From: Gemmatimonadales bacterium
GTDB taxonomy: Bacteria > Gemmatimonadota > Gemmatimonadetes > Palauibacterales > Palauibacteraceae
Reading direction: 5' to 3'
Length of the DNA stretch: 64,000 nt
Assembly: GCA_009838765.1 (NCBI GenBank)
Contig: VXQX01000087.1
Span: forward strand, 30,024 to 94,023
Within the stretch, counting starts at the first letter, position 1; every line of letters begins with the position of its first letter. Under the pieces are notes generated by a model that did not search any database, was not told where the DNA came from, and saw only the letters and a list, made by a program, of their open reading frames with translations. Made by a program: the position numbers and the translations under genes. Shown here piece after piece: positions 15,408 through 23,412 of this stretch.

Positions 15408-16904
15408 TCAATCGTCCTGGAGACGGCTGTGGATCTCGGCCCAGTCGTTGTAGAGTGCCTCGGCGACTCGCGGGTATCCCGCGTCGTACATGCCGTTGTC
15501 CGAGTCGAGATCGATCTCGCGTGTGCGTGTCCCGTTCGTCCCGTCCGGCTGGAACTCCCAAACTCCGACTTGGTCGGGGGAAAGCGAGACTTCTCCGCCT
15601 GCCAGATCGCCTCGCTTATCCTCGGCCAAAGCCGTCACGCGGCAGGTATTGGCGAGCGCGGAGAGAATCCAGTCACTGTGAACCGTAATGATGACCCGGA
15701 TTCCGGCCGCCAAAATCTTAGCCAGCGCCCCCACCAGTCGGACCTGCATGGCCGGGTGCATGTGGGCCTCAGGCTCCTCGATGATGATTGTCTCTCCAGC
15801 CTCAACGTAGTGACGAAGATAGACTGCAACTGGAATCATCTCCGTCACCATCGAGGATGCCCTTGCGAGGGGAAGATCCTCCTCCCAACCGGCAGGTCGG
15901 AAGAGCACGCGCGGAGAGCCATTCTCCGGTTTCTCGACGCGGACCGACCCCCCAAGGATCGTCTGCTCCACTTCCCTCGCCAAGCGGTCGCCCTCCCCCC
16001 AATCGGTCGGCTTTGTGGGTAGGTCGATCAACACGCCCTCGATGTAGTCGGCCAGAACACCGGAAAGGGGGGGCGCCGCCGATTCCTTGCGGCGACCGGC
16101 CATCGTCATATCGCGTATGGAGCCACGAAGAAGCAACTGCTGAGTCTCCATACCTCCTGAACGGCTCGCTGGCAAGTAATGGGCCGCCTCAGAGAGGGAG
16201 CCCACGGTGGACGGTAGCGCCATGTCAGCAAGCACGTGCTGAAGGGCACTCGGATTGATGACGCCACCGTCGATTGACTGCTCCGGCGAACGCCGGTGGA
16301 AGAAGTTGGGGACGAGCCCGCGGCGCCAGAAATCACCGCTTCGTTCAAGTCGCACCGGCGCATCATCTTCTACGTCAAGTTGCCAGTCGAGCTTGGCGTC
16401 GTTGAGTCTGAAATGGTAACGAAAGGCCGCCGGGCAATCCCGAGTGCCAAGGGGGGTGTGGTCCAGCCGAATCGTAGCGCTGTCGTGGGCTCTCAGAATC
16501 AACGGCCGGATCGTCTCGACGGCAAAGATCCGCCCCAACTCGGTTTCGAGCGCGATCCCCGTGCCCACCCCCCTGACCGCTTCGCGGGCCAGCGTGATGA
16601 CCTCCGGCGGAATGGGCTTGGATTCGTCGGCGAGCCACTCTTCGAACCGCTGAACTACTCCGAGAAGATCGGATATCTCGTGAGCCAACTCGTAGAAACC
16701 GGTGGCGCTTCCGCTCCTGCGCTTGAATGCCCGCCGAATGCCGAAATAGCGATGCAGCGCGTAGAGGAGTTTAGCCAAGTAGGATTTCCCTGAACCGCTC
16801 GCTCCGACGAAGACGGTCAAGGGTCGCAAGTCGACGTCCGCCGTGGCGATCGGCCCGAAGTTGTCGACCCGGACCCGCTGACGACCGCTGTCGTGGGTTG
16901 GCAT
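15408..16904 (-). CDS. AAA (ABC/OLD-like) ATPase, probable defence component
   Basis: 498 residues. VFVGASGSGKSYLAKLL (Walker A, about residues 31-47) follows a VDNFGPIATADVDL opening typical of SMC/OLD-like AAA_21 ATPases. The signature-like ARASSMVTEMIP, Walker B TIIIEEPEAHMHP and the ITVHSDWIL switch His come in the C-terminal third. The middle 250 residues form an insert with no recognised domain. There is no TOPRIM domain, so it is not an OLD nuclease itself. AAAGGAG lies 12 bases before the ATG. It is paired in frame with the nuclease-like gene downstream. Similar two-gene layouts are used in phage defence (PARIS, Septu-like), but neither partner matches those systems. Confidence 0.8.
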   Translation of the reverse strand: MPTHDSGRQRVRVDNFGPIATADVDLRPLTVFVGASGSGKSYLAKLLYALHRYFGIRRAFKRRSGSATGFYELAHEISDLLGVVQRFEEWLADESKPIPPEVITLAREAVRGVGTGIALETELGRIFAVETIRPLILRAHDSATIRLDHTPLGTRDCPAAFRYHFRLNDAKLDWQLDVEDDAPVRLERSGDFWRRGLVPNFFHRRSPEQSIDGGVINPSALQHVLADMALPSTVGSLSEAAHYLPASRSGGMETQQLLLRGSIRDMTMAGRRKESAAPPLSGVLADYIEGVLIDLPTKPTDWGEGDRLAREVEQTILGGSVRVEKPENGSPRVLFRPAGWEEDLPLARASSMVTEMIPVAVYLRHYVEAGETIIIEEPEAHMHPAMQVRLVGALAKILAAGIRVIITVHSDWILSALANTCRVTALAEDKRGDLAGGEVSLSPDQVGVWEFQPDGTNGTRTREIDLDSDNGMYDAGYPRVAEALYNDWAEIHSRLQDD

Positions 16905-16990
16905 CGGTCTTGGGTTCTCCTTTGGGTGATGTCTCCGACGATCGCGATACGTGCCCCAGGTTTCACTCCGGGGGTATCCAGCGACCCAAG

Positions 16991-17587
16991 TTAACGCGAT
17001 CTACGCCCTTGCGCCGATCTCGAAAGCTCAGCGGTTAGAACAATCGAGTGGGTGTAGACGAGGTCGTCGAGGGGGGAGTCGTCGCCTCCTCCGGAGTTTG
17101 CGGCGAGGTGCAGGACGACCGGGGCGTCGGCGTCGGGAGCGCGCCACTCGAAGGTCCACTCGGCGACGCCGTCCGTCGGCGTGGAGCCGGCGTGGGTGTG
17201 CTGGACGTAGTCGGTGCCGTTCTCGCCTCGCACGACGGTGACGCGGTCGTCGAGCGGGCGGATCTCGCCGGCCCCGGCGCCGTGCCGATCCCCGCCCTCG
17301 AAACGGAACGACGCCTGGAAACCGGCGGCGAGCATGTCGAAGCTCTCGAACCGGATCGTCGCCGGGTGGCGCTGGCCGGGACGGTAGCCGCCCTCGAGGC
17401 CGACCACCTCCAGCGTGGCCCCCGGCTCGTTGAGCGGAGCGCCGAAATGACAGGTGGCGCAGGTCGGCTCCCCGAAGCCCCCCGTGTGGCCCGGAGGCGG
17501 CCCCTCGATGTGCCGGGGGCCGTGCGCCGCGACCAGCGCGAAGAGGCCCGCGGCGCAGAGCGCGGCCGCGGGCCCCGGCGGGGACAT
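16991..17587 (-). CDS. Secreted monoheme, Reeler/choice-of-anchor-V-like protein
   Basis: 198 residues with an N-terminal hydrophobic segment (residues 5-20) suggesting export. TCATCHFGAPLN at about 42-53 is a c-type heme binding CxxCH. The rest is a beta-sandwich-like sequence (YRPGQRHPATIRFES, GFQASFRFEG, WTFEWRAPDADAPVVLHLAAN) resembling bacterial Reeler/choice-of-anchor V domains, which often carry one CxxCH. It probably acts in the periplasm or on the cell surface. Start overlaps the upstream propeller stop by one base (TGATG), so the two are coupled. Confidence 0.65.
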   Translation of the reverse strand: MSPPGPAAALCAAGLFALVAAHGPRHIEGPPPGHTGGFGEPTCATCHFGAPLNEPGATLEVVGLEGGYRPGQRHPATIRFESFDMLAAGFQASFRFEGGDRHGAGAGEIRPLDDRVTVVRGENGTDYVQHTHAGSTPTDGVAEWTFEWRAPDADAPVVLHLAANSGGGDDSPLDDLVYTHSIVLTAELSRSAQGRRSR

Positions 17588-18645
17588 CAGCGCGAGCGCG
17601 GCGACACCACCGCACGGCCGACCGTGTTCACGTCCGCCCCGAACCAGATCGAGTCCGTGGCCGGATCGTAGTACATGTGCCGGATCGTGCCGCCCCCGCT
17701 CGGCACGTCGAGCGTGCCCACGAACTCCTCCGTGTCCGTATCGAAGCCCACGAACCGGTTCGGCTGGATTCCCGTCTCAACGAGCCACACGACATCGTAC
17801 TTGTCGATCGCCACCCCGTACGGCCGCGCATCCTCGCCCGCCGGCAGGTCGTATTCCCGCTGGAATCCGCCGCCCTCCTCGACGAGACCGATCTTTCCGC
17901 GGCTGTAGTCGACGTACCAGATCCGGTCCTTCGAATCGATGACCAGGCGACGCGGCCGCGCGCCCTCGGGCAGATCGTAGCCGATGAGTTCGAACGAGGA
18001 CGGATCCACCATCCCGATCAGGTTCGTGTTGAAGTGCGCGATCCAGGGCCGGTTCTCCGAGTCCAGCTTGACCCCGTACGGGCGGCTCGAACCCATGCCG
18101 CGGCGCGTCTCGACCTCGGGCGCCTCCACCAGCCGCACGTCCCGCGACTCCTTGTCGAGGAAGCCGACCAGGTTCCCGCCCTGCACCGAGAACCAGATGT
18201 CTCCGTTGTCGTCCCAGATCAGCGTGTGCGGATCCCGCGCGCGCTCGTCCGGCATCATGATCTTGTCGATCTCGCCGGTGGCCGGATCGATGATCCCGAT
18301 GTGATTCGCCCGGTTGCCGGCGTAGTAGACGAGCCCGTCATCGTCGACGATCAGGTTGTGCGGCCCGGTGCCGTCGTCCATGTCGTAGCGCGTGAACTCG
18401 CCGGTGGCGGGGTCCAGCACGGCGGCGTAGTGCGCGGCCTGTCCCACGAACCAGACGCGGCCGTCCGGTCCGACGAACGGGTCGCGCGGACGGCTGTCGG
18501 GGTAGGGGACCGTCCATTCCTCGATGGTGAGCACGTCGGTCGACGCGGTGTGGTCCTGCGCCGCCGCCCCTGCGAAGCCAATGAACGTCGCCGCCGCCGC
18601 GAACCCCGCCGCCGCCAGCGTCGCGGCTCGAATCCGATGGATCAT
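17587..18645 (-). CDS. Secreted Vgb/NHL-type beta-propeller (streptogramin-lyase-like)
   Basis: 352 residues with a signal peptide (hydrophobic residues 10-29, then AAAQD). It contains repeated blades such as DGRVWFVG, DGLVYYAGN, NGDIWFSVQG, RPWIAHFNTN, DRIWYVDYSRGKIG and DVVWLVETG, each followed by a GxxDPATGE-like turn: the virginiamycin B lyase/SMP-30 propeller fold. True Vgb lyases open streptogramin rings with a Mg2+-binding His/Glu set, but many family members are secreted sensors or lyases of unknown substrate, which is likelier here. A good GAGGAGG ribosome site precedes the ATG. ATGA overlap with the upstream exporter. Confidence 0.72.
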   Translation of the reverse strand: MIHRIRAATLAAAGFAAAATFIGFAGAAAQDHTASTDVLTIEEWTVPYPDSRPRDPFVGPDGRVWFVGQAAHYAAVLDPATGEFTRYDMDDGTGPHNLIVDDDGLVYYAGNRANHIGIIDPATGEIDKIMMPDERARDPHTLIWDDNGDIWFSVQGGNLVGFLDKESRDVRLVEAPEVETRRGMGSSRPYGVKLDSENRPWIAHFNTNLIGMVDPSSFELIGYDLPEGARPRRLVIDSKDRIWYVDYSRGKIGLVEEGGGFQREYDLPAGEDARPYGVAIDKYDVVWLVETGIQPNRFVGFDTDTEEFVGTLDVPSGGGTIRHMYYDPATDSIWFGADVNTVGRAVVSPRSR

Positions 18646-20123
18646 CTCCGTACCTCCTCGATCGCTGATCCCGCTTCATGCCTCGCCGCCCGCACCTTGG
18701 GCGTCAGATAGATATTGGCGGTCAGACGGCCCAAGAGGAAGCCGGTGAAGGCGGCGGTGGCGCCGACCCAGCCCAGCCCCCAGCCGACCGCGACGAACAC
18801 GATGGCCACGGCCGTGATCTCCGCGGCGGTCCCGACGATGATCGGCCCCGTCGTCCGGTGCCGGATCAGCGTGCCCCGCTGAAGCGAGAGGAGGACGCCG
18901 AGGAAGGGGACGGGGGTGAGCACCCGCGCGGCCGGAATCGCGAAGGAGGCGAGTTCGGGCGTGAGGCCGGAGACGTGGACGAACCAGAGGTGGGAAAGGG
19001 GGGTGAACGCGAGGAGCGCGAGGATGCCGGAGAGCGTCGCGCCGAGGCCGATGGCGAAGCGGCGGATCTCCTCGTAGCCCTCGTTCCGCCGGCCCAGAAG
19101 CGCGATGACCGCATCCTGGAAGCTGAGACCCACGGAGCGGAAGATGAACCCGAGCGAGTGTACGACCGGGAACACGGCGAGCGACTCGACCGGCGATGCG
19201 GCCCGACCCATGAAGAAGGTGAGCATGGGCTGGATCGCGATCCCGATCAGCGACGTGAGCATGAGGGGCACGTAGAAGCGTCCGATCTCGCCGAAGCTCA
19301 GTTCGCCGCCTTCGGTCCCCGCGCCCGACGCCGGGTCGGCGGTCGAGACGCCCACGCGTCCGATCTCGGCGATGTCGTGGGGGTCCGACGAGACCGTCAC
19401 CGGGTCCGCCGCGTCCGCCCGCCGGCCCGCCGGGACGAGCAGGGCGCGGATGGCGTCCCGGGCCATCCAGCGCGCGACCGCCGCTTCCATCACGACGCCG
19501 AACGAGAGCGCGGAGGCCCCGACGGCGGCGCCGGGGAGGTCCGTGGCGATGGCGAAGGCGAGCGCGGCGACCGACATCGAGACGAGCCGCACGACCGTCC
19601 CGCCCGCCACGAGCCGCGTGCGCCCGGACCGGATGAGCACGCCCTGCCAGAAGCGCCGGTAGCCGATGGCGGCCGGCCACGGCAGGAAGCACCACAGCGC
19701 CCCGTACGTCAGCCGCGCCAGCTCCTCCGGCAGTCCGAGCACGCCCAGCATGAGCCCGCGGTGCACCGGCGGCACGAGCACGACGAGGAGCATCAGCGTG
19801 GAGAAGGCGTTCAGCCCGTGCGCGAACGTCCGCAGCCGCCGGTACGAGACGGCGTCCTCCACGAGGGCCGTCGAGGCGCTCAGCAGCATGATGACCGGCG
19901 CTTCCATCAGCACGGCGAGCGCGATCGCCACGCCGTAGGCCGCCAGCCCCAGCGTGGGATCCGGCAGCCGCGCCACGACGGCCGCCAGGTAGGGCCCTTC
20001 GACCGCCATCATCAACCACGTGGCGGCCAGCGGGGCCCAGAAGGCGAAGATCCGGCGCGCGGAAGGGTCGCCAGGGGCGGTCAGCGGAAGAGACCTTCCA
20101 GGCGCTCCAGCGACCACGTCCAC
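18642..20123 (-). CDS. MATE-like (MOP superfamily) membrane exporter
   Basis: 493 residues with about twelve hydrophobic segments in two bundles, and a charged loop around 245-285 between them. PLAATWLMMAVEGPYLAAVVARLPD near the N-terminus and FYVPLMLTSLIGIAIQPM at the start of the second half are the duplicated MATE/MOP pattern. The family exports drugs, lipids or oligosaccharide-lipids by cation antiport. Substrate unknown. The first 43 bases overlap the end of the START-domain gene, so a slightly later start is possible. It is first in a three-gene coupled operon with the propeller and monoheme proteins. Confidence 0.75.
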   Translation of the reverse strand: MDVVAGAPGRSLPLTAPGDPSARRIFAFWAPLAATWLMMAVEGPYLAAVVARLPDPTLGLAAYGVAIALAVLMEAPVIMLLSASTALVEDAVSYRRLRTFAHGLNAFSTLMLLVVLVPPVHRGLMLGVLGLPEELARLTYGALWCFLPWPAAIGYRRFWQGVLIRSGRTRLVAGGTVVRLVSMSVAALAFAIATDLPGAAVGASALSFGVVMEAAVARWMARDAIRALLVPAGRRADAADPVTVSSDPHDIAEIGRVGVSTADPASGAGTEGGELSFGEIGRFYVPLMLTSLIGIAIQPMLTFFMGRAASPVESLAVFPVVHSLGFIFRSVGLSFQDAVIALLGRRNEGYEEIRRFAIGLGATLSGILALLAFTPLSHLWFVHVSGLTPELASFAIPAARVLTPVPFLGVLLSLQRGTLIRHRTTGPIIVGTAAEITAVAIVFVAVGWGLGWVGATAAFTGFLLGRLTANIYLTPKVRAARHEAGSAIEEVRR

Positions 20124-20521
20124 CCGAGGCGGTGGCCCTCCGCGGCCTCGGCGACAGGGAAGCCTTCATGCGCAACGACGACCTCGGTCGAGGCTCCGGC
20201 GACCACGAACTCGACCGTGACGAGCGTCTCGCCGACCGCGGATTCGGGCTCCTCCCAGTCCCACGTGTACACGAGCCGGTTCGGGGGATCGACCTCGCGG
20301 TACACTCCGAACGCCGTATGGAGCGTCCCCCCTTCCGCCTCGATGAGAAGGCGATACGCTCCCCCGGGCACGAGGTCGACCCGCGAGTCGCGGATCGTCC
20401 CGCCCGGAGGGCAGGACCAGTGCCGGATCCGATCCGGTTCGGTCCAGGCGCGGAACACCGCCTCGGGAGGCGCCGGGATCGTTCTCGTGACGCGGCACGC
20501 TCGATCGGCGGAAGCGGTCAT
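20081..20521 (-). CDS. SRPBCC / AHSA1 (START-like) domain protein
   Basis: 146 residues from the ATG at 20521, chosen because GAGGAGAG lies six bases upstream. A frame extension further upstream would only translate a 12-bp satellite. The opening VTRTIPAPPEAVFRAWTEPDRIRHWSCPPG, the GGAYRLLIEAEGG strand and the C-terminal EGHRLGWTWSLERLE helix are typical of the AHSA1/CalC SRPBCC family of small ligand-binding or Hsp90-cochaperone-like folds. Ligand unknown. It ends inside the start of the exporter gene. Confidence 0.85.
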   Translation of the reverse strand: MTASADRACRVTRTIPAPPEAVFRAWTEPDRIRHWSCPPGGTIRDSRVDLVPGGAYRLLIEAEGGTLHTAFGVYREVDPPNRLVYTWDWEEPESAVGETLVTVEFVVAGASTEVVVAHEGFPVAEAAEGHRLGWTWSLERLEGLFR

Positions 20522-20553
20522 CGGGATCTCTCCTCGAAATCCGGGTGGAATCT

Positions 20554-20592
20554 GCGGCGAAATCCGCGGCGAAATTCGCGGCGAAATCCGCG
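20554..20592. repeat. 12-bp tandem repeat upstream of the START-domain gene
   Basis: Three units gcggcgaaatcc / gcggcgaaattc / gcggcgaaatcc plus gcgg, in the divergent intergenic region. It is non-coding under the start chosen here and could affect spacing of the leftward promoter. Confidence 0.85.
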
Positions 20593-20702
20593 GCCGTCCG
20601 ACGTGGAATCTGGCGCGAGACGATTGGACGGGATCAGGTTGTCCCATTCGTACATGATTAACGACTCATCGGGCAAGGAGTTCCCCCGTTCCCGAGACGC
20701 TC

Positions 20703-21281
20703 GTGAATCCGGCAAGGCTGATCGTTCTCGCGGTCCTCCTCGGGCTCCTCGCGCCCGTGGGCGCGGCTGCCCAAGGCCCCGTCTCGGACCGGGACCGGTT
20801 CGCCCTGTTCGCCGCCTGCAGTCCCGTTCCGGTCGAGGTGTTCGTCACCAACACGGGCGGGCCGGCCGACATCACGACGCCGGCGGTGGAAGGCATGGCG
20901 ACGAGCCGGCTGCAGGCCGCCGGGATCGACGCCCCCGCCGGCCGGCCGGGCGCGTCCACCCTCCAGTTGTCCGTATTCGTCAGCGCACAGAGGCTCTCCG
21001 CAGGCGCCGTGCTGACCGTCTACGTCATCCGTCTGCGCCTCCTGAAGCTCCTCTACGACCGCCAGAGCGACCCCCGGGCGGGAGAGGCCGGGCGCGGTGC
21101 CGTGGATTCTCCCGGCGCCGCGCCGGAGTGGTTGAACTGGGCGCCGACGTGGGAAACCCCGCAACAGGGAATCGGCTTCTATCTCGGGCGTGACGGGGGC
21201 CCCGTCACGAATCTGGTCGCCGGCATGCTGGATGAATTCGTGCGGGAATACGTGCGCGTCAACGCAACGGCGTGCCCGTAG
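20703..21281 (+). CDS. Secreted hypothetical protein
   Basis: 192 residues from a GTG, with a clear signal peptide (LIVLAVLLGLLAPVGAAAQG). The mature part has a short CSPVPVEVFVTNTG region, a beta-rich middle (STLQLSVFVSAQRLSAGAVLTVYVIRL) and ends in a helix plus a Cys. No family recognised. Two cysteines (about 39 and 191) could form a disulfide in the periplasm. The start is uncertain because no Shine-Dalgarno sequence is close; the AAGGAG at 20675 is too far upstream. Confidence 0.65.
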   Translation: MNPARLIVLAVLLGLLAPVGAAAQGPVSDRDRFALFAACSPVPVEVFVTNTGGPADITTPAVEGMATSRLQAAGIDAPAGRPGASTLQLSVFVSAQRLSAGAVLTVYVIRLRLLKLLYDRQSDPRAGEAGRGAVDSPGAAPEWLNWAPTWETPQQGIGFYLGRDGGPVTNLVAGMLDEFVREYVRVNATACP

Positions 21282-21294
21282 CCGTCCCTGCCGG

Positions 21295-21344
21295 CCGATT
21301 GCCCCCGGGCTGTGGCAAAACCCGGTAACCGATTGCCGCCGGGC
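21295..21344. repeat. Direct repeat upstream of the radical SAM gene
   Basis: CCGATTGCCCCCGGGC and CCGATTGCCGCCGGGC (15 of 16 identical) start 34 bases apart, each followed by a GTGG-containing stretch, in the 141-base gap. Possible regulator half-sites. Confidence 0.5.
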
Positions 21345-21422
21345 GTGGCCCGCACCTAGGTTGCTCGATTCCGCTACGCGCTCGACCCGGCTACGCGTGC
21401 ACCCATTCCGAGAGGATCGCCG

Positions 21423-22991
21423 TTGCGCAAGCTCCGCGTAGGTATCGTGGACCTCGTCTCGAAGGGTCCCACGAAGGCCTTGTACGCCAAGGTGATGCAC
21501 GCGAACCTCGCGAGCATCATGCCGCAGGTTCTCGGCGCGTGGTGCGAGGAGGCGGGGCACGACGTGAGCCTCGTCTGCTACACCGGCTTCGAGGACCTCG
21601 TCGAGGAACTCCCGCAGGATATCGACCTGCTCTTCGTGAGCGCGTTTTCCCAGGGAGCCCAGCTCGCCTACGCGATCAGCGAGATGTTCCGTCAGCGGGG
21701 GGCCGTCACCTGCATCGGCGGTCCGCACGCCCGCTGCTATCCCCAGGACGCGCAGAAGTACTTCGACTACGTGTTCGGATTCACCGACAAGGCGGTGCTC
21801 AACGAAGTGCTGGACGACTGCCGGCCGCAGCGACCCCTGGGCCGCCACGTGACGGCCGAGACACAGCCGGTGTCCCTGCCCGGGGTGCGCGCGCGCTGGA
21901 AGTTCATCGAGCCCACGCTCGACAAGGCGCCGCTGTTCAAGATCGTCCCCATGCTCGGCAGCCTCGGATGCCCGTACACGTGCAGCTTCTGCATCGATTC
22001 GGTCATCCCCTACCAGCCGCTCGACTTCGACGAGATGCGGGATGACCTCCGCTTCCTCGCGAAGAAGATGAAGCGGCCGATCGTCGGCTGGCACGATCCC
22101 AACTTCGGGGTCCGGTTCGACGACGTGCTGGGGGCGATCGAGGAGGCCGTCCCTCCCGGCACGATCGAGTTCATCGCGGAGAGCAGCCTCTCCCTCCTCG
22201 GCGAGCCGCGGCTCAAGCGACTCGCGAACGCCGGGTTCCGGGCGATCCTGCCCGGCGTCGAGTCCTGGTACATGCTGGGGAACAAGTCGAAGTCCCGGAA
22301 CCGTCACGGGCTCGAGAAGGTCCGCCAGGTGTCGGACCACTCCAACCTCATCACGAGCTACATCCCCTATCTCCAGACGAACTTCGTGATGGGTCTCGAT
22401 TGCGACGAAGGCCCCGAGCCGTTCGAGCTCACGAAGAAGTTCCTCGATGCCTCGCCCGCCGCCTTCCCCGGCTACTCCCTGCTCACGTCGTTCGGAGAGG
22501 CGGCGCCGCTCAACCTCGAATACCAGCAGGAAGGGCGGGTGCTCGGCTTCCCGTTCCACTTCCTCAACAACAATCACGCGATGAACCTGAAGCCGAAGAA
22601 CTACGAGTGGATCGAGTTCTACGACCACGTCATCGACCTCACGCAGTACAGCTTCTCGAAGCGGGCGGTGTGGCGTCGGCTACGCGCCAACCGCGGTGGC
22701 ATCCCGAGAATGCTGAACGCCGTGCGCGCCCTCTCGTCGGAGGGGAACGGGAGGATCGCATACTACACGACCGTGCGCGACAAGCTGAAGTCGGACCGGA
22801 AGTTCCGGGACTACTTCGAGGGCGAGACGCAGGAGTTGCCGCAGTTCTACATCGACCGGGTGAAGCACGATCTCGGGCCGCTGTGGGAGTTCCTGCCCGA
22901 GGGTGCGATCGAGCACGACCCCTACGCCTACATCAAGAGCACGGGCGGCGCGGCCCCGGTGCAGGCGCGGGCCGGGGCGATCGTCCACTAG
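21423..22991 (+). CDS. Radical SAM enzyme with B12-binding-like N-terminus
   Basis: 522 residues from a TTG start supported by GAGAGGA six bases upstream. Residues 1-140 resemble a cobalamin-binding Rossmann domain (LRVGIVDL, DLLFVSAFSQGAQLAYAISEMFR, CIGGPHARCYP), but no DxHxxG motif is seen. Residues about 175-400 are the radical SAM barrel: CPYTCSFC (CxxxCxxC) near 182, then the GGE-like and SAM-contact strands. Such proteins methylate or rearrange unactivated carbons; B12 use is uncertain. No precursor peptide or obvious substrate gene is adjacent, though the class could modify a lipid or secondary metabolite. Confidence 0.85.
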   Translation: MRKLRVGIVDLVSKGPTKALYAKVMHANLASIMPQVLGAWCEEAGHDVSLVCYTGFEDLVEELPQDIDLLFVSAFSQGAQLAYAISEMFRQRGAVTCIGGPHARCYPQDAQKYFDYVFGFTDKAVLNEVLDDCRPQRPLGRHVTAETQPVSLPGVRARWKFIEPTLDKAPLFKIVPMLGSLGCPYTCSFCIDSVIPYQPLDFDEMRDDLRFLAKKMKRPIVGWHDPNFGVRFDDVLGAIEEAVPPGTIEFIAESSLSLLGEPRLKRLANAGFRAILPGVESWYMLGNKSKSRNRHGLEKVRQVSDHSNLITSYIPYLQTNFVMGLDCDEGPEPFELTKKFLDASPAAFPGYSLLTSFGEAAPLNLEYQQEGRVLGFPFHFLNNNHAMNLKPKNYEWIEFYDHVIDLTQYSFSKRAVWRRLRANRGGIPRMLNAVRALSSEGNGRIAYYTTVRDKLKSDRKFRDYFEGETQELPQFYIDRVKHDLGPLWEFLPEGAIEHDPYAYIKSTGGAAPVQARAGAIVH

Positions 22992-23020
22992 TCGAGGGAC
23001 CGTCCGGCAGCCGCGGGGAG

Positions 23021-23050
23021 GCCGGTCGCGGGCCGGCCGGTCGCGGGCCG
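23021..23050. repeat. Perfect 15-bp tandem duplication
   Basis: Two adjacent copies of gccggtcgcgggccg in the gap between the radical SAM and the small conserved gene. GC-rich and able to fold. Confidence 0.85.
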
Positions 23051-23075
23051 GAGCCTCGAAGCCAGCCACGTCACC

Positions 23076-23357
23076 ATGTCCCGAGCCTTCGTCAACGAAG
23101 ACGCGACGCACGAGCCGGAGCCGCGCTACGCCCTCCCGCCGCGCGAGTCGCCGCGCTTCGACGCTGCGGCGGCGCGGGCCCTCCTCGAAGGCGCCCACAT
23201 CGGCAACACGCAGAGCGCCGAGACCGCCACCGGCTACGCCTGGGGCGACCCCGCGCTGGCTCCGCACATTGAGGACCTGATCCGCGAGGCGGAGGGACTC
23301 GGCGACGAGCGCATGGCCCGCCTCGGCCGACGCTACCTGAGGGCGGCCCGCCGCTGA
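23076..23357 (+). CDS. Small conserved hypothetical protein
   Basis: 93 residues. The N-terminus SRAFVNEDATHEPEP, a PRYALPPRESPRFD segment, and a helical remainder with ATGYAWGDP and EDLIREAEGLGD match the pattern of small uncharacterised proteins I recall beside GreA-like genes in several phyla; I cannot name a function. No signal peptide or membrane segment is seen. It sits between the radical SAM and acyltransferase genes on the same strand. Confidence 0.65.
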   Translation: MSRAFVNEDATHEPEPRYALPPRESPRFDAAAARALLEGAHIGNTQSAETATGYAWGDPALAPHIEDLIREAEGLGDERMARLGRRYLRAARR

Positions 23358-23412
23358 CGGGAGCCGAAGGGGCCGCCGTACTCGACCCACGACGGGGGAT
23401 GGAGGCGGAAAC

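Noticed and set aside
20554..20592. CRISPR-like spaced repeats
   Set aside because: Units are directly adjacent without spacers; no cas genes in the window.
20522..20647. N-terminal extension of the START-domain protein
   Set aside because: The extra residues are a direct readout of a 12-bp satellite and a better ribosome site exists at 20521.
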